Assembly: GCA_026003255.1 (NCBI GenBank)
Contig: BPGX01000007.1
Span: forward strand, 1 to 64,000
DNA length: 64,000 nucleotides
Reading direction: 5' to 3'
Origin: Bacteroidia bacterium
Lineage (GTDB): Bacteria > Bacteroidota > Bacteroidia > B-17B0 > Aurantibacillaceae
Under the pieces are notes generated by a model. That model was not told the DNA's origin, did not search any database, and saw only the letters and a program-made list of their open reading frames with translations. Below are positions 7,426-25,392 of this stretch, piece by piece. The first letter of the stretch is position 1. Each line of letters opens with the position of its first letter. Position numbers and translations under genes: made by a program.

Positions 7426-8269
7426 TTAATCATTTATTTTTGAAATTAATGATTTATAGTCAATCCAAGCAAAGTTTGACTTTTTATTCCATTTAATATA
7501 CTTATCAATTTCATTTAAAGACAATCCACTTTCGAAAGCTAATAAAATTAATAAACATATCCCTAGTGTCAAATGATGGTTTCTCATTTTTCGATATACG
7601 AGAAATGTAATCAACAAATTGCGGAAAATTTAAGTAACATTTTAATATGGCATTCATTTGTAGATGATTAAATATGGGTTTTTTATTTTTATCTAATCGT
7701 GCAAACTTGAGAATTGCATTGTCTGTTAGTCCCTCTAAAAAACCCTTTCTTATGACATGCATTTGTAAATGGTTATAAATTGGCTGACAATTTGAATTTA
7801 ATTGCGAGTAAAAAAGTATTTTATCTAAGGATAATCCTTCCTTAAATCCAGAACTGATTTCTATCATCTGATAATAGTTGTATGTTCCAATAAGGTAAAA
7901 TTCAAATGGCATTTTACCATTAAATGTTTGTGGGTTAAAAATATCATCTAAAACATTTCTTAGCAAATTGTATTTATGATCCCTAACTAATTTACTCAAA
8001 ACATTTTGACATCCTGAAATGTAAATTCCTAGTCGAATAAACCTTGATGAAAATAATGGATTTATGAGATATTGAATAAGTTTGACTTTCCTTTCTTTTT
8101 CGTATTTATCCACTAACTGATATCCAAAAATACTTTTGAGGTTATCCAGTGCCGTTTTCTCTTGCCAGAAACTATGACGAAAAAAGTGCAAGAGATTTAC
8201 ATTAATTCCCTCTTTCTGGTATTCTTCTATAAAATCATTTTTATCATTATAGAAAACAGTTGCCCTCAT
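7426..8269 (-). pseudogene. QM-repeat protein, about 281 aa, one frameshift
   Basis: The first frame (8269 to about 7560) encodes an N-terminal helical region, then units repeating every 35 residues with a shared pattern: QM at the start, GF.EGL or GL near residue 8-13, and P-[IS]-[FY] before the next QM. Units begin near residues 134, 169 and 204. The next unit continues only in another frame (AFESGLSLNEIDKY, then NFAWIDYKSL, stop near 7426), so one base was gained or lost near 7560. Similar GL...QM repeat proteins of unknown function occur in other anaerobes. No signal or membrane segment is seen. It may share a transcript with the 98-aa gene upstream. Confidence 0.6.
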
Positions 8270-8283
8270 AGATTTTTTTTATT

Positions 8284-8580
8284 TTAATATTTAATTCCAT
8301 AAATACGGCTTACAGGTATCATTATTCCCTGTTTTAATATCACTCTTTTATCCGTCAATCCCCATATTGTGGTTTCTGTATATTTATTTCCTTTATCATC
8401 CGCAAAATAAATTTTAAACTTAATTTTATCTAAATTGCCTAATGTGGTCGCTCTCTCCAAATCATTCCATCGTTCTTTTCTGGCTTCTTCATCTTTCAAA
8501 ACATCCTCTTCAGGAAACCTTAATTCAGCAATTTTTTCTTTTTCAATCATTTCAAATTTTACTTTTTCTACACTTTCCAT
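8284..8580 (-). CDS. Small conserved hypothetical protein, 98 aa
   Basis: This is a soluble, charged protein. An N-terminal acidic helical half (KEKIAELRFPEEDVLKDEEA) is followed by a beta-rich half (IYFADDKGNKYTETTIWG, then KRVILKQGIMIPVSRI). The second half resembles small Bacteroidetes proteins of unknown function. It lies 14 bp upstream of the QM-repeat gene, so the two are likely co-transcribed. It is divergent from lepA across about 105 bp. Confidence 0.6.
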   Translation of the reverse strand: MESVEKVKFEMIEKEKIAELRFPEEDVLKDEEARKERWNDLERATTLGNLDKIKFKIYFADDKGNKYTETTIWGLTDKRVILKQGIMIPVSRIYGIKY

Positions 8581-8654
8581 AATTGTAATTTTTTTGAATT
8601 ATACGACAATATTAATTAAAAGTTATTAAATGTTCATAATTTCTTTTCATTGTG

Positions 8655-8662
8655 TATTTTTG
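8655..8662 (+). promoter_or_regulatory. Promoter -7 box of lepA
   Basis: TATTTTTG fits TAnnTTTG, 23 bp before the lepA ATG, giving a short leader. Confidence 0.55.
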
Positions 8663-8685
8663 CCACCCATTCTTAAAAATCAACA

Positions 8686-10476
8686 ATGAAAAACATTCGC
8701 AATTTCTGTATTATAGCTCATATTGACCATGGGAAAAGTACATTGGCTGACCGCTTATTAGAATTTACAAACACGATTGATAAAAGACAGATGCAAGATC
8801 AGGTTCTGGACGACATGGAACTTGAAAAAGAACGCGGTATCACCATCAAAAGCCATGCCATTCAAATGGATTATGAGTACAAAGGTGAAAAATATATACT
8901 CAACCTTATTGATACACCAGGTCACGTAGATTTTAGTTATGAAGTATCTCGTTCTATTGCCTCATGTGAAGGTGCATTGCTTGTAGTAGATGCCTCACAG
9001 GGTATTCAAGCTCAAACCATTTCTAATCTCTTCATGGCTCTCGACCATAATTTGACCATTATTCCAGTTTTGAATAAAGTAGATTTACCAAGTGCTAATA
9101 TCGAAGAAGTTAAAGACCAAATTGTAGACTTGTTAGGATGCAAAAGAGAAGAAATCATTCACGCTTCTGGAAAAACGGGATTTGGCGTAGATAAAATTTT
9201 AGAAGCCATCATTGAACGAATCCCCCACCCTACCGGTGATCCCAACGCACCACTACAAGCACTAATTTTTGATTCTGTTTTTAATTCATTTAGAGGCGTT
9301 ATTGCTTACTATAGAGTTTATAATGGTACTTTAAAAAAAGGCGATAAGGTTAAATTTTTTAATACTGGAAATGAATACATTGCAGAAGAAGTGGGTATAC
9401 TAAAATTAAACCTCGTTCCAAAAGATGAAATTCAAGCAGGAAATGTTGGATACATTGTAACTGGTATTAAACAAGCATCGGAAGTTAAAGTGGGAGATAC
9501 TATCACACATGCACTTAATCCAGCACCCGAACCCATCAAAGGATTTGAAGATGTAAAACCAATGGTGTTTGCTGGCATATATCCAGTAGATACCGAAGAT
9601 TACGAAGATTTAAGAGCCAGCATGGAAAAATTAAAACTTAATGATGCCGCATTAACTTGGGAACCAGAATCTTCTGCTGCATTAGGTTTTGGTTTTCGTT
9701 GTGGATTTTTAGGCATGCTCCACATGGAAATCGTTCAGGAACGTTTAGAGAGAGAATTTAATATGAACGTGATTATAACTGTTCCTAACGTAAGTTATTT
9801 AGTACATACAACTTCAGGAGAAACACTTACTGTAAACAATCCATCTGATTTACCGCCCATCGCTAAAATTGCCTATATTGAAGAACCCTACATTAAAGCA
9901 AGCATTATAACAAAATCTGAATATGTAGGTCCTGTAATGAGTTTGTGTATAGAAAAAAGAGGCACATTAATATCACAAAACTACTTAACCACAGACCGCG
10001 TTGAACTTATTTTTGAAATGCCTTTAGGAGAAATTGTATTTGATTTCTATGACCGATTAAAAAGTATTTCTCGTGGTTATGCTTCATTTGATTATCATCC
10101 TATTGGATATAAAGAGGCAGACCTTGTTAAGCTTGATATTTTGCTGAATGGAGAACCTGTTGATGCTTTAAGTGCCTTGATACACCGAAGTAATGCTTAT
10201 GAATTTGGTAAAAAAATGTGTGAAAAATTAAAAGAACTCATTCCAAGGCATCAATTTGAAATTCCAATTCAAGCGGCTATTGGCTCAAAAATTATAGCAA
10301 GAGAAACAATCAAGGCATTGAGAAAAGATGTAACAGCAAAATGTTATGGAGGAGATATTTCCAGAAAAAGAAAACTATTGGAAAAACAAAAAGAAGGTAA
10401 AAAAAGAATGCGTCAAGTTGGAAAAGTAGAAATTCCTCAAAATGCCTTCATGGCTGTACTAAAACTGAAAGATTAA
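8686..10476 (+). CDS. lepA: Elongation factor 4 (LepA), 596 aa
   Basis: LepA is a cytoplasmic GTPase that acts on ribosomes and can promote back-translocation. The G domain shows the P loop AHIDHGKST (residues 11-19), the switch region RGITI, DTPGH, and NKVD. The EF-Tu-like domain II, the EF-G-like domains and the LepA-specific C-terminal domain ([20 protein letters not shown]) follow in order. The full length of 596 aa matches the family. It is the last intact long gene before the tRNA-tuf-rpo block and has its own promoter. Confidence 0.97.
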   Translation: MKNIRNFCIIAHIDHGKSTLADRLLEFTNTIDKRQMQDQVLDDMELEKERGITIKSHAIQMDYEYKGEKYILNLIDTPGHVDFSYEVSRSIASCEGALLVVDASQGIQAQTISNLFMALDHNLTIIPVLNKVDLPSANIEEVKDQIVDLLGCKREEIIHASGKTGFGVDKILEAIIERIPHPTGDPNAPLQALIFDSVFNSFRGVIAYYRVYNGTLKKGDKVKFFNTGNEYIAEEVGILKLNLVPKDEIQAGNVGYIVTGIKQASEVKVGDTITHALNPAPEPIKGFEDVKPMVFAGIYPVDTEDYEDLRASMEKLKLNDAALTWEPESSAALGFGFRCGFLGMLHMEIVQERLEREFNMNVIITVPNVSYLVHTTSGETLTVNNPSDLPPIAKIAYIEEPYIKASIITKSEYVGPVMSLCIEKRGTLISQNYLTTDRVELIFEMPLGEIVFDFYDRLKSISRGYASFDYHPIGYKEADLVKLDILLNGEPVDALSALIHRSNAYEFGKKMCEKLKELIPRHQFEIPIQAAIGSKIIARETIKALRKDVTAKCYGGDISRKRKLLEKQKEGKKRMRQVGKVEIPQNAFMAVLKLKD

Positions 10477-10544
10477 TTGTATAAACATAGAATAATGCAA
10501 TAGGATTAATTAAGTTTGAAATTTCTTTAAAGTTAACTTTTTTA

Positions 10545-10665
10545 TTTTAACCGCAATGGACACAAAGAAAACAAAACAAAGCCCACAAAGTACCGATAAC
10601 TTTTGTAAACGATTTATACTTTGTGTTCTTTGCAAAAAAAACTTTGCTTTCTCTGTGGTTCAAAA
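10545..10665 (+). repeat. Dispersed ~120-bp CACAAAG element, copy 1
   Basis: The segment begins TTTTAACCGCAATGGACACA and ends GTGGTTCAAAA, with partly self-complementary ends rich in ACAAAG. The same element occurs on the other strand at 52707-52826, with a matching core (CCGATA, then TTTTGTAAACGA). It lies in the 465-bp gap between lepA and the tRNAs. The remainder of that gap holds only the tRNA promoter and AT-rich DNA. Confidence 0.65.
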
Positions 10666-10877
10666 AATCAAATACTTAAAACAAAGTTGGTGAAGGAAAT
10701 TTATATTTTAATATCAATGCAATGAATTAATGTCTACAGTACTTTAATTTCTGATACATAATTTGGGAATATATAATGCATAAATCTAGAAAAATAAACC
10801 AGTGTTTTAAATTAGAATTTGATTGAAAGTTTATTATAAATGTCTAAAGAAAAAATAAAAAAAAATGAATTTTTTAT

Positions 10878-10909
10878 TTGGAAATTAAGAATAATGTTTT
10901 GTATATTTG
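10878..10909 (+). promoter_or_regulatory. Promoter of the tRNA-tuf block
   Basis: TTG at 10878-10880, 21 bases, then TATATTTG at 10902-10909: this fits the Bacteroidetes arrangement TTTG-N19-21-TAnnTTTG. The first tRNA begins 32 bases further on. Confidence 0.7.
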
Positions 10910-10941
10910 CACCCTCAAAATAAAGAACCTTGAAATAATAA

Positions 10942-11014
10942 GCCGAAGTAGCTCAGCTGGTAGAGCAGCTGACTTGTAATCAGCTGGTCGGGGGTTCGAG
11001 TCCCTTCTTCGGCT
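10942..11014 (+). tRNA. tRNA-Thr (TGT)
   Basis: The acceptor stem GCCGAAG pairs with CTTCGGC. The anticodon stem GCTGA/TCAGC encloses the loop CTTGTAA with anticodon TGT, and the T loop is GGTTCGAGTCC. First of four tRNAs ahead of tuf. Confidence 0.95.
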
Positions 11015-11021
11015 CTGAATC

Positions 11022-11105
11022 GGGTGGTTTCCAGAGTGGCCAAATGGGGCAGACTGTAAATCTGCTGGCGTTATGCCTTCGGTGGTTCGAATCCATCACC
11101 ACCCA
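11022..11105 (+). tRNA. tRNA-Tyr (GTA)
   Basis: The acceptor stem GGGTGGT pairs with ACCACCC. The anticodon is GTA in CTGTAAATC, and a long variable arm (about 84 nt in total) is as expected for tRNA-Tyr. Confidence 0.95.
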
Positions 11106-11112
11106 CAATAAT

Positions 11113-11185
11113 GCGGAAGTAGCTCAATTGGTAGAGCTTTAGCCTTCCAAGCTAAAGGTTGCGGGTTCGAGCCCCGTCTTCCGCT
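11113..11185 (+). tRNA. tRNA-Gly (TCC)
   Basis: The acceptor stem GCGGAAG pairs with CTTCCGC, and the anticodon is TCC in the loop CTTCCAA. 73 nt. Confidence 0.95.
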
Positions 11186-11231
11186 CCATTTGCACATTTA
11201 AAAGAACATCAGCCAAATAATAAGATATTTA

Positions 11232-11303
<72 letters not shown>

Positions 11304-11392
11304 CTAATTCTGACTATAACCCGAAAAAAATATCCGATAACTTTCGGATTTACTGAAAAACAAATAAAAAATAACCACTAAACTAAAAAACT

Positions 11393-12581
11393 ATGGCAAA
11401 AGAAAAATTTGATCGTTCTAAACCACACGTAAACATTGGTACAATTGGTCACGTAGACCATGGGAAAACCACATTAACAGCTGCTATTACACAAGTATTA
11501 GCAGAAAGAGGATTAGCTGAAGCAAGATCATTTCGACCAAATTGATAACGCTCCAGAAGAAAAAGAAAGAGGTATTACCATTAATACTTCTCACGTAGAA
11601 TATCAAACAGAAAATAGACACTACGCACACGTTGACTGTCCTGGTCACGCTGACTACGTAAAAAACATGGTTACTGGTGCTGCTCAAATGGACGGTGCTA
11701 TTCTTGTAGTTGCCGCAACAGACGGTCCAATGCCTCAAACAAGAGAACACATCCTTTTAGCGCGTCAGGTAGGTGTTCCTCGTATCGTTGTTTTCCTTAA
11801 CAAGGTAGATATGGTTGACGACCCTGAATTGTTAGACCTTGTTGAAATGGAAGTAAGAGATCTTCTTTCTTTCTATGGATACGATGGTGCTAATGTTCCT
11901 GTAATTCGTGGTTCAGCATTGGGTGCATTAAACAGAGAACCAAAATGGGTTGAAAAAGTACTTGAATTAATGAAAGCCGTTGACGAATACATTCCATTGC
12001 CTCCTCGTGATAAAGATAAGCCATTCTTAATGCCTGTTGAAGACGTGTTTACAATTACTGGTCGTGGTACTGTAGCTACAGGAAGAATTGAAACTGGGGT
12101 TATCAATACTGGTGATGAAGTTGAAATTATTGGTTTTAATGCTGATAAATTAAAAACAACTGTAACAGGGGTAGAGATGTTTAGAAAAATATTAGATTAC
12201 GGAGAAGCAGGAGATAATGTAGGTTTACTTTTAAGAGGTATTGAAAAGAAAGACATTCGTAGAGGTATGGTAATTGCTAAACCAGGTTCTATAACTCCTC
12301 ACACTAAATTTAAAGCTGAAGTTTATATCCTTAAAAAAGAAGAAGGAGGAAGACATACTCCATTCCATAACAAATACAGACCTCAATTTTATTTCCGTAC
12401 AACTGATGTAACTGGTGAAATTCAACTTGAACCTGGTAGAGAAATGGTAATGCCTGGTGATAATGTAACTATTACAGTACAATTAATTGCTCCTGTTGCT
12501 ATGGACAAAGGATTGCGCTTTGCTATTCGTGAAGGTGGTAGAACTGTTGGCGCAGGCCAAGTAACTGAAATTTTAGAATAA
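11393..12581 (+). CDS. tuf: Elongation factor Tu, one frameshift
   Basis: EF-Tu delivers aminoacyl-tRNA to the ribosome. The start at 11393 reads [12 protein letters not shown], then GHVDHGKTT (P loop). One extra T near 11529-11532 breaks the frame (TCATTTCGACC where TCATTCGACC would give [18 protein letters not shown]). From there to 12581 the protein is intact through domains 2 and 3, including [11 protein letters not shown] and NKVDMVDD. An essential gene with a single indel in a run of T is most simply a sequencing error. The gene follows four tRNAs and precedes tRNA-Trp and secE, the conserved order. Confidence 0.95.
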
Positions 12582-12600
12582 TAAAAAATAAAATACAAAA

Positions 12601-12650
12601 CACAAAGTACCCATTCTTCTGTAGAGTCAGTAGAATGGGCTTTGTGTTTA
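12601..12650 (+). terminator. Hairpin after tuf
   Basis: CACAAAG and CCCATTCT pair with AGAATGGG and CTTTGTG around a 15-base loop, followed by TTTA. It is a terminator or processing hairpin between tuf and tRNA-Trp. Confidence 0.6.
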
Positions 12651-12653
12651 ATA

Positions 12654-12726
12654 CACGGGCATAGTTCAATGGTAGAATAGCGGTCTCCAAAACCGTTGAT
12701 GGGAGTTCGAATCTCTCTGCCCGTGC
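12654..12726 (+). tRNA. tRNA-Trp (CCA)
   Basis: The acceptor stem CACGGGC pairs with GCCCGTG. The anticodon is CCA in TCTCCAAAA and the T loop is AGTTCGAAT. It lies between tuf and secE as in other Bacteroidetes. Confidence 0.94.
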
Positions 12727-12737
12727 TGATTTTGTCT

Positions 12738-12777
12738 AAAATGCCAAAAATGTTTAAAAACATTTTTTTGGCATTAA
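12738..12777 (+). terminator. Hairpin after tRNA-Trp
   Basis: AATGCCAAAAATG pairs with a T-rich CATTTTTTTGGCATT arm around an A/T loop. It likely ends the tRNA transcript before the secE promoter. Confidence 0.5.
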
Positions 12778-12786
12778 AAAAATATT

Positions 12787-12794
12787 TATACTTG
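12787..12794 (+). promoter_or_regulatory. Promoter -7 box of secE
   Basis: TATACTTG followed by CACCCC, 19 bp before the secE ATG. It fits TAnnTTTG with one mismatch, and the same TATACTTGCACC string heads cassette 2. Confidence 0.5.
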
Positions 12795-12813
12795 CACCCC
12801 CAAATTTTTAAAC

Positions 12814-13014
12814 ATGTCTTCATTTACTTCCTTTGTTAAAGAATCTTATCAAGAGTTGGTGAATAAAGTGAGTTGGCCTACATGGGCTGAACTACAAGAA
12901 AGTTCTTTAATTGTTTTAATTTCATCCATTATCATTGCATTGGTAATTTTTGCAATGGATAGTGCATTCTCAAAGATAATGGAACTTTTATATCAATTAG
13001 TTAATAGTATTTAA
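12814..13014 (+). CDS. secE: Preprotein translocase subunit SecE, 66 aa
   Basis: This is the small single-span subunit of the SecYEG channel. The family motif VSWPTWAELQ (about residues 19-28) precedes one transmembrane helix (residues 31-50). The length of 66 aa is normal for Bacteroidetes SecE. It is followed after 13 bp by nusG, the usual pair. The frame is intact. Confidence 0.93.
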   Translation: MSSFTSFVKESYQELVNKVSWPTWAELQESSLIVLISSIIIALVIFAMDSAFSKIMELLYQLVNSI

Positions 13015-13027
13015 TAACTTCTATAAA

Positions 13028-13616
13028 ATGAACGAAATTACAAATAATACAACTTCTACCATACAGAAGCCACATACCGAGATGAAATGGTATGTTTTAA
13101 AGGCAGTGAGCGGACAAGAAAAAAAGATAAAATCATATATTGAATCTGAATTACTCGCTTAAACTTAATAATTTTGTTGCACAAGTTCTTATCCCTACTG
13201 AAAAAATTATATCAAATTAGAGGCGGTAAAAAAATTACTAAAGAAAGAAATTATTTCCCGGGTTATATTTTGATTGAAGCAAATTTAAATGGGGAAGTAA
13301 AACACGTAGTTCAGAAATATACCTGGGGTATTAGGTTTCTTATCAGAGACAAAAGGAGGCGACCCTATTCCTCTAAGACCCATCAGAAATCAATAGATTA
13401 TTAGGTAAAGTAGATGAACTTGTGAATCAGAAGGCGTAATTGAAACTAATTTTACACTTGGTGAATCTGTGAAAATTATTAATGGACCTTTTAACGGATT
13501 TACAGGAATTATTGAAGAAATTAAATCTGAAAAGAAAAAACTTGAAAGTAACAGTGAAAATCTTTGGAAGAAAAACCCCCGTAGAATTAAATTTTCGGGA
13601 AGTAGAAAAAGAATAA
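13028..13616 (+). CDS. nusG: Transcription antitermination protein NusG, several frameshifts
   Basis: NusG binds RNA polymerase and links it to Rho or ribosomes. From the ATG at 13028 the protein reads MNEITNN, then WYVLKAVSGQEKKIKSYIE, the NGN domain start. Later pieces in other frames give VLIPTEKI, YFPGYILIEA, GDPIPL and finally the KOW region (GESVKIINGPFNGFTG) ending near 13616. At least three indels separate these parts. The order and spacing fit a normal NusG of about 195 aa, so sequencing error is the likely cause. Confidence 0.85.
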
Positions 13617-13706
13617 TACAAATTTGAGATTAAATTAATCAGAATACGCTTGCTGCTTCCACTTTCTGACTTAATATTTAATCTCAATATCTAAACAAAA
13701 TAAATT

Positions 13707-14148
13707 ATGGCAAAGCAACTATTCGCAATTGTAAAACTTCAAATTAAAGGAGGTGCTGCAAACCCCGCCCCTCCTATTGGACCTGCATTAGGTGCCAAAG
13801 GGTTAACATTATGGAGTTTTGTAAGCAGTTTAATGCTCGAACACAGGAAATGAAGGATAAACTTCTACCTGTGATTATTAATGTATATACGACAAAACAT
13901 TTGATTTTATTATTAAACGTCCACCAGTAGCTGCTCAAATCAAAGAAATGGCAAAAATCCAAAGAGGTTCTGACCAAAGTAATCGTAAAAAAGTGGGTAG
14001 CATTACATGGGATCAGGTTAGAAAGATTGCAGAAGATAAAATGCCCGATATGAACTGTTTTACCATTGAAAGTGCGATGAAAATGGTAGCAGGTACTGCC
14101 AGAAGTATGGGCGTTACAGTTGTAGGAGAACCACCTTTTAATAATTAA
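13707..14148 (+). CDS. rplK: 50S ribosomal protein L11, frameshifted
   Basis: L11 forms the GTPase-associated centre with 23S rRNA. The start [18 protein letters not shown] is followed by [13 protein letters not shown]. The C-terminal RNA-binding part ([18 protein letters not shown], then GTARSMGV) is in a different frame and ends at 14148. Indels near 13805-13900 separate the halves. The total length fits L11 (about 147 aa). It lies between nusG and rplA as usual. Confidence 0.9.
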
Positions 14149-14207
14149 AATTTATCCTAACCTAACCCGTTATTACACGCAAATTTGCGGAGGGAAAAAC
14201 TAAACCT

Positions 14208-14903
14208 ATGGCAAAGATAACTAAAAAAAGAAAAGAGGTATTTCAAAGGTAGACATCAACTAAAACCTATTCATTAGAAGATGCGGCTAAACTTGGTAAA
14301 GAAACAAGTACTACAAAATTTGATGCAACTGTTGACATAGCCATTCGTCTTGGTATAGACCCCAAAAAGTCCAATCAATTAGTTAGAGGAACGGCTATGC
14401 TTCCTCATGGTACTGGAAAAAGTGTGAGAGTTTTAGCTCTTGTGCCTCCTGATAAAGAAGATGAAGCTAAAAAAGCAGGTGCTGATTATGTTGGTTTAGA
14501 TGAATACATTGAAAAAATCAAAAAAGGTTGGACGGATGTTGATGTGATTATCACTACTCCAAGTGCAATGGGTAAAGTAGGTGCTCTTAGGTAAAATTTT
14601 AGGTCCACGAGGTTTAATGCCTAACCCAAAAACTGGTACGGTTACTATGGAAATTGGTAAGGCTGTTCAAGAAGCAAAAGCAGGTAAAGTTGAATTTAAA
14701 ACTGATAAAACAGGAATTATTCATTCCGTTGCGGGAAAAGTTTCTTTTGATCCTCAAAAAATTTAGCCGAGAATGCCAATGAAATTATCCAAACCGTAAT
14801 TAAATTGAAACCTGCTGCTGCAAAAGGAACGTACATCAAATCCATCACATTAAGTAGCACAATGGGTCCTGGAATTAAAGTCGATACCAAAAACATCAAT
14901 TAA
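14208..14903 (+). CDS. rplA: 50S ribosomal protein L1, frameshifted
   Basis: L1 builds the L1 stalk that guides exit of deacylated tRNA. It starts MAKITKKR at 14208. Pieces in different frames give [50 protein letters not shown] and the end [10 protein letters not shown] at 14903. At least three single-base indels (near 14250, 14585 and 14763) are needed. The length of about 231 aa fits the family. Confidence 0.9.
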
Positions 14904-14914
14904 AAGAAATACTT

Positions 14915-15421
14915 ATGAATAAACAAGAAAAAGCACAAATAATTAATGAATTAGTAGAACTCATAAACTCTACTGATAAAATTTATCTTGTAGATTGTTC
15001 TACTATCAATGGCATCAATACCAACTTGATGAGAAGATCTTGTTTTGAGAAAAAAGTTAAAATGCGTGTAGCAAAAAACACGCTTATTGAAAAAGCCATT
15101 GAACAATCTTCAAGAAATGATGTGCTTAAGGACATGATTCCTCACCTTAAAGGAGAAACAGCCATTCTTTTTTCTTTTGAGTCACCAAACGCTCCTGCAA
15201 AAATCATTAAAGAATTTAAAGAAAAATGTAATGGTAAGCCAGTTCTTAAAGCGGCTTATGTAGAAGAAACACTTTACATAGGTGACGAATCAGTTGAAAC
15301 ATTAGCACAACTTAAATCTAAAAATGAACTTATTGCAGAAGTTATTAGCTTACTGCAATCACCCATTCGCCGCGTAATCTCAGCTTTAGAAAATAAAAAA
15401 GGAGAAGAAAACGCAGCATAA
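14915..15421 (+). CDS. rplJ: 50S ribosomal protein L10, 168 aa
   Basis: L10 anchors L12 dimers to the ribosome. The intact frame begins MNKQEKAQIINELVELI and contains MRVAKNTLIEKA and the helical C terminus (SPIRRVISALENKKGEE) that binds L12. It starts 11 bp after rplA and is followed by rplL after a 67-bp gap. Confidence 0.95.
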   Translation: MNKQEKAQIINELVELINSTDKIYLVDCSTINGINTNLMRRSCFEKKVKMRVAKNTLIEKAIEQSSRNDVLKDMIPHLKGETAILFSFESPNAPAKIIKEFKEKCNGKPVLKAAYVEETLYIGDESVETLAQLKSKNELIAEVISLLQSPIRRVISALENKKGEENAA

Positions 15422-15488
15422 AAAAACAATAACACAAAAATCAAAATCAATTATTCAAAAATTAATTAACCTTTAAAATTCACAAACT

Positions 15489-15863
15489 ATGGCAGATGTT
15501 AAAGCAATCGCTGAATCATTAGTAAACTTAACAGTAAAAGAAGTTCAAGAATTAGCAAAAATCTTAAAAGACGAGTATGGTATAGAACCTGCAGCTGCTG
15601 CTGTTGTTGTAGCAGGTGGAGCTGGTGCTGGTGGTGATGCAGGTGCAGCAAAAACATCCTTTGATGTTGTTTTAGTTGATGCAGGCGCTCAAAAATTAGG
15701 TGTTGTTAAAGTTGTAAAAGAATTAACAGGTTTAGGTCTTAAAGAAGCTAAAGACCTCGTAGACCAAGCTCCAAAGCCAGTTAAACAAGGAATCTCAAAA
15801 GAAGAAGCTGAATCTATCAAGAAAGCACTTGAAGAAGCTGGTGCTAAAGTTGAAGTTAAATAA
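15489..15863 (+). CDS. rplL: 50S ribosomal protein L7/L12, 124 aa
   Basis: This is the multicopy stalk protein that recruits translation factors. The N-terminal dimer domain ([20 protein letters not shown]) is followed by an Ala/Gly hinge ([18 protein letters not shown]) and the conserved C-terminal domain ([16 protein letters not shown]). Intact and of normal length. Confidence 0.97.
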   Translation: MADVKAIAESLVNLTVKEVQELAKILKDEYGIEPAAAAVVVAGGAGAGGDAGAAKTSFDVVLVDAGAQKLGVVKVVKELTGLGLKEAKDLVDQAPKPVKQGISKEEAESIKKALEEAGAKVEVK

Positions 15864-15889
15864 TGACTTTATTAGTCATACCTTTTTTC

Positions 15890-15936
15890 AAAGACAGAAA
15901 AGATGTCCATGGACATCTTTTCTGGTCTTTGTTTTT
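15890..15936 (+). terminator. Strong hairpin between rplL and rpoB
   Basis: AAAGAC plus GAAAAGATGTCC pair with GGACATCTTTTC plus GGTCTTT, followed by GTTTTTA. Its position suggests an attenuator that sets the ratio of ribosomal protein to RNA polymerase message. Confidence 0.7.
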
Positions 15937-15983
15937 ACATTTATTTTATTAACTTCAAATCAATAACTTAAAAACTTACCGCC

Positions 15984-19835
<3,852 letters not shown>

Positions 19836-19880
19836 ACTGAATAAACCATCACCTCTAACTTAAAATAATAACTTAAAACT

Positions 19881-24203
<4,323 letters not shown>

Positions 24204-24227
24204 GTAAGTCAATCATATAACAAAATC

Positions 24228-24262
24228 AAAAAGCCCTTCAAAATTTGAAGGGCTTTTTGATT
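24228..24262 (+). terminator. Terminator after rpoC
   Basis: AAAAAGCCCTTCAAA pairs with TTTGAAGGGCTTTTT in a perfect stem with a T run. It ends the ribosomal protein and polymerase operon. Confidence 0.85.
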
Positions 24263-24311
24263 ATTGATTATATAAATATGGATCAAAAACTAAATCAGAA
24301 CATACCTCAAA

Positions 24312-25348
24312 TTATTGAATAATTAATTTTTCAACTATTGAATTTGAATCCGTTTCAACTCTGATGAAATATATTCCACTATGAAAAGCAGATAAATCAA
24401 TTGAATTTTGATTGGTTTCAAGTATCTTTTTGCCAGAAATATCTGTAATTACAATATTTTTAATATTGTCTGCAAGAACAGTAACAAAATCTTTAGCAGG
24501 ATTAGGGAAGAATGAAATATTAGAATTATTTAATATAAAATTATTGGTTTCATTACTTAAAGTTTGATAGTTACTATTTATGGTCACTGTTGATTGTACA
24601 GAAGTTCCACCAATAGTAGATGAAATGGTAGAATTTTGTACTGTTAATATTGGCCAATTGTTATTAGGGTTAGGGAAATTGGAATACGAAGGAGCATAAT
24701 AGTCATATTGATCAACTGTTAATGTTCCTTGAATAAAAGATATAGTAAATGTCATTAATTGCTGCGTTTGAACCCTGATAACATTAACATACGTTTGTCC
24801 CCCTGGAACAATTAAAGTACCAGTGGCATTTGCAGTAAAACTACTCGTGCCAACAAAATTACCGTTATTTCCAAGTGCATTAATAGTACCTGCAACTGTA
24901 CTGGTATTGGTTGTTCCTAATCCCATAGGATAAACTCCCAGAGTAGCAGGAGAGAAGTATAATTTTAAAATAACAGGATAACCACCTAAAGTTAAATTAC
25001 CTCCATAGAATTCTAATTTATTAGATTGTGAGTTATAAAAAGTGTTATCAGTACCTGTTTGTACTGCTACATTAGCAGATGGATAAAGCAGATGCCGACT
25101 ACCAGTAGATGCAACCGAAACACCTTGCATTGTGTAAGTTCCTGGTGTGTTATACTTAATGAGGCAAAATTAAAAGTATTTACCAGGGACCCTGGATTTA
25201 CCTAAATTAGTAGGTAATGTAGTCGGGATCGGCGTATTGAAAGGTGTAAACATCTCCAACGGGCTGGTGCGTGTGTGCTTTGATTGAGTGTTTGAGAAAA
25301 GATTGAAATACTGGTAAAAACTAAAATTGATAAACATAATTTTTTCAT
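24312..25348 (-). CDS. Secreted protein with T9SS C-terminal sorting domain, frameshifted start
   Basis: The C terminus has a type A sorting domain: FFPNPAKDFVTV, then ITDISGKKILE and SGIYFIRVE, ending EKLIIQ. It should cross the outer membrane through the type IX system. The middle is Asn/Thr/Gly-rich and beta-like (LYFSPATLGVYP, TGTLIVPGGQTYVNVIRVQT) with no recognised enzyme domain. The frame is open from 25130 only. The likely true start is the ATG at 25346-25348 with a signal peptide (MKKLCLSILVFTSIFSQ), reached through indels at about 25140-25270. Confidence 0.75.
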
Positions 25349-25392
25349 AGTATTAAAGTTTTAAGTTGATGCAAATTTATAAAATTAAATTT

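Noticed and set aside
11520-11560. Programmed frameshift in tuf
   Set aside because: It is one extra T in a short run, in a zone where neighbouring genes all have similar indels; no slippery site or family precedent supports recoding.
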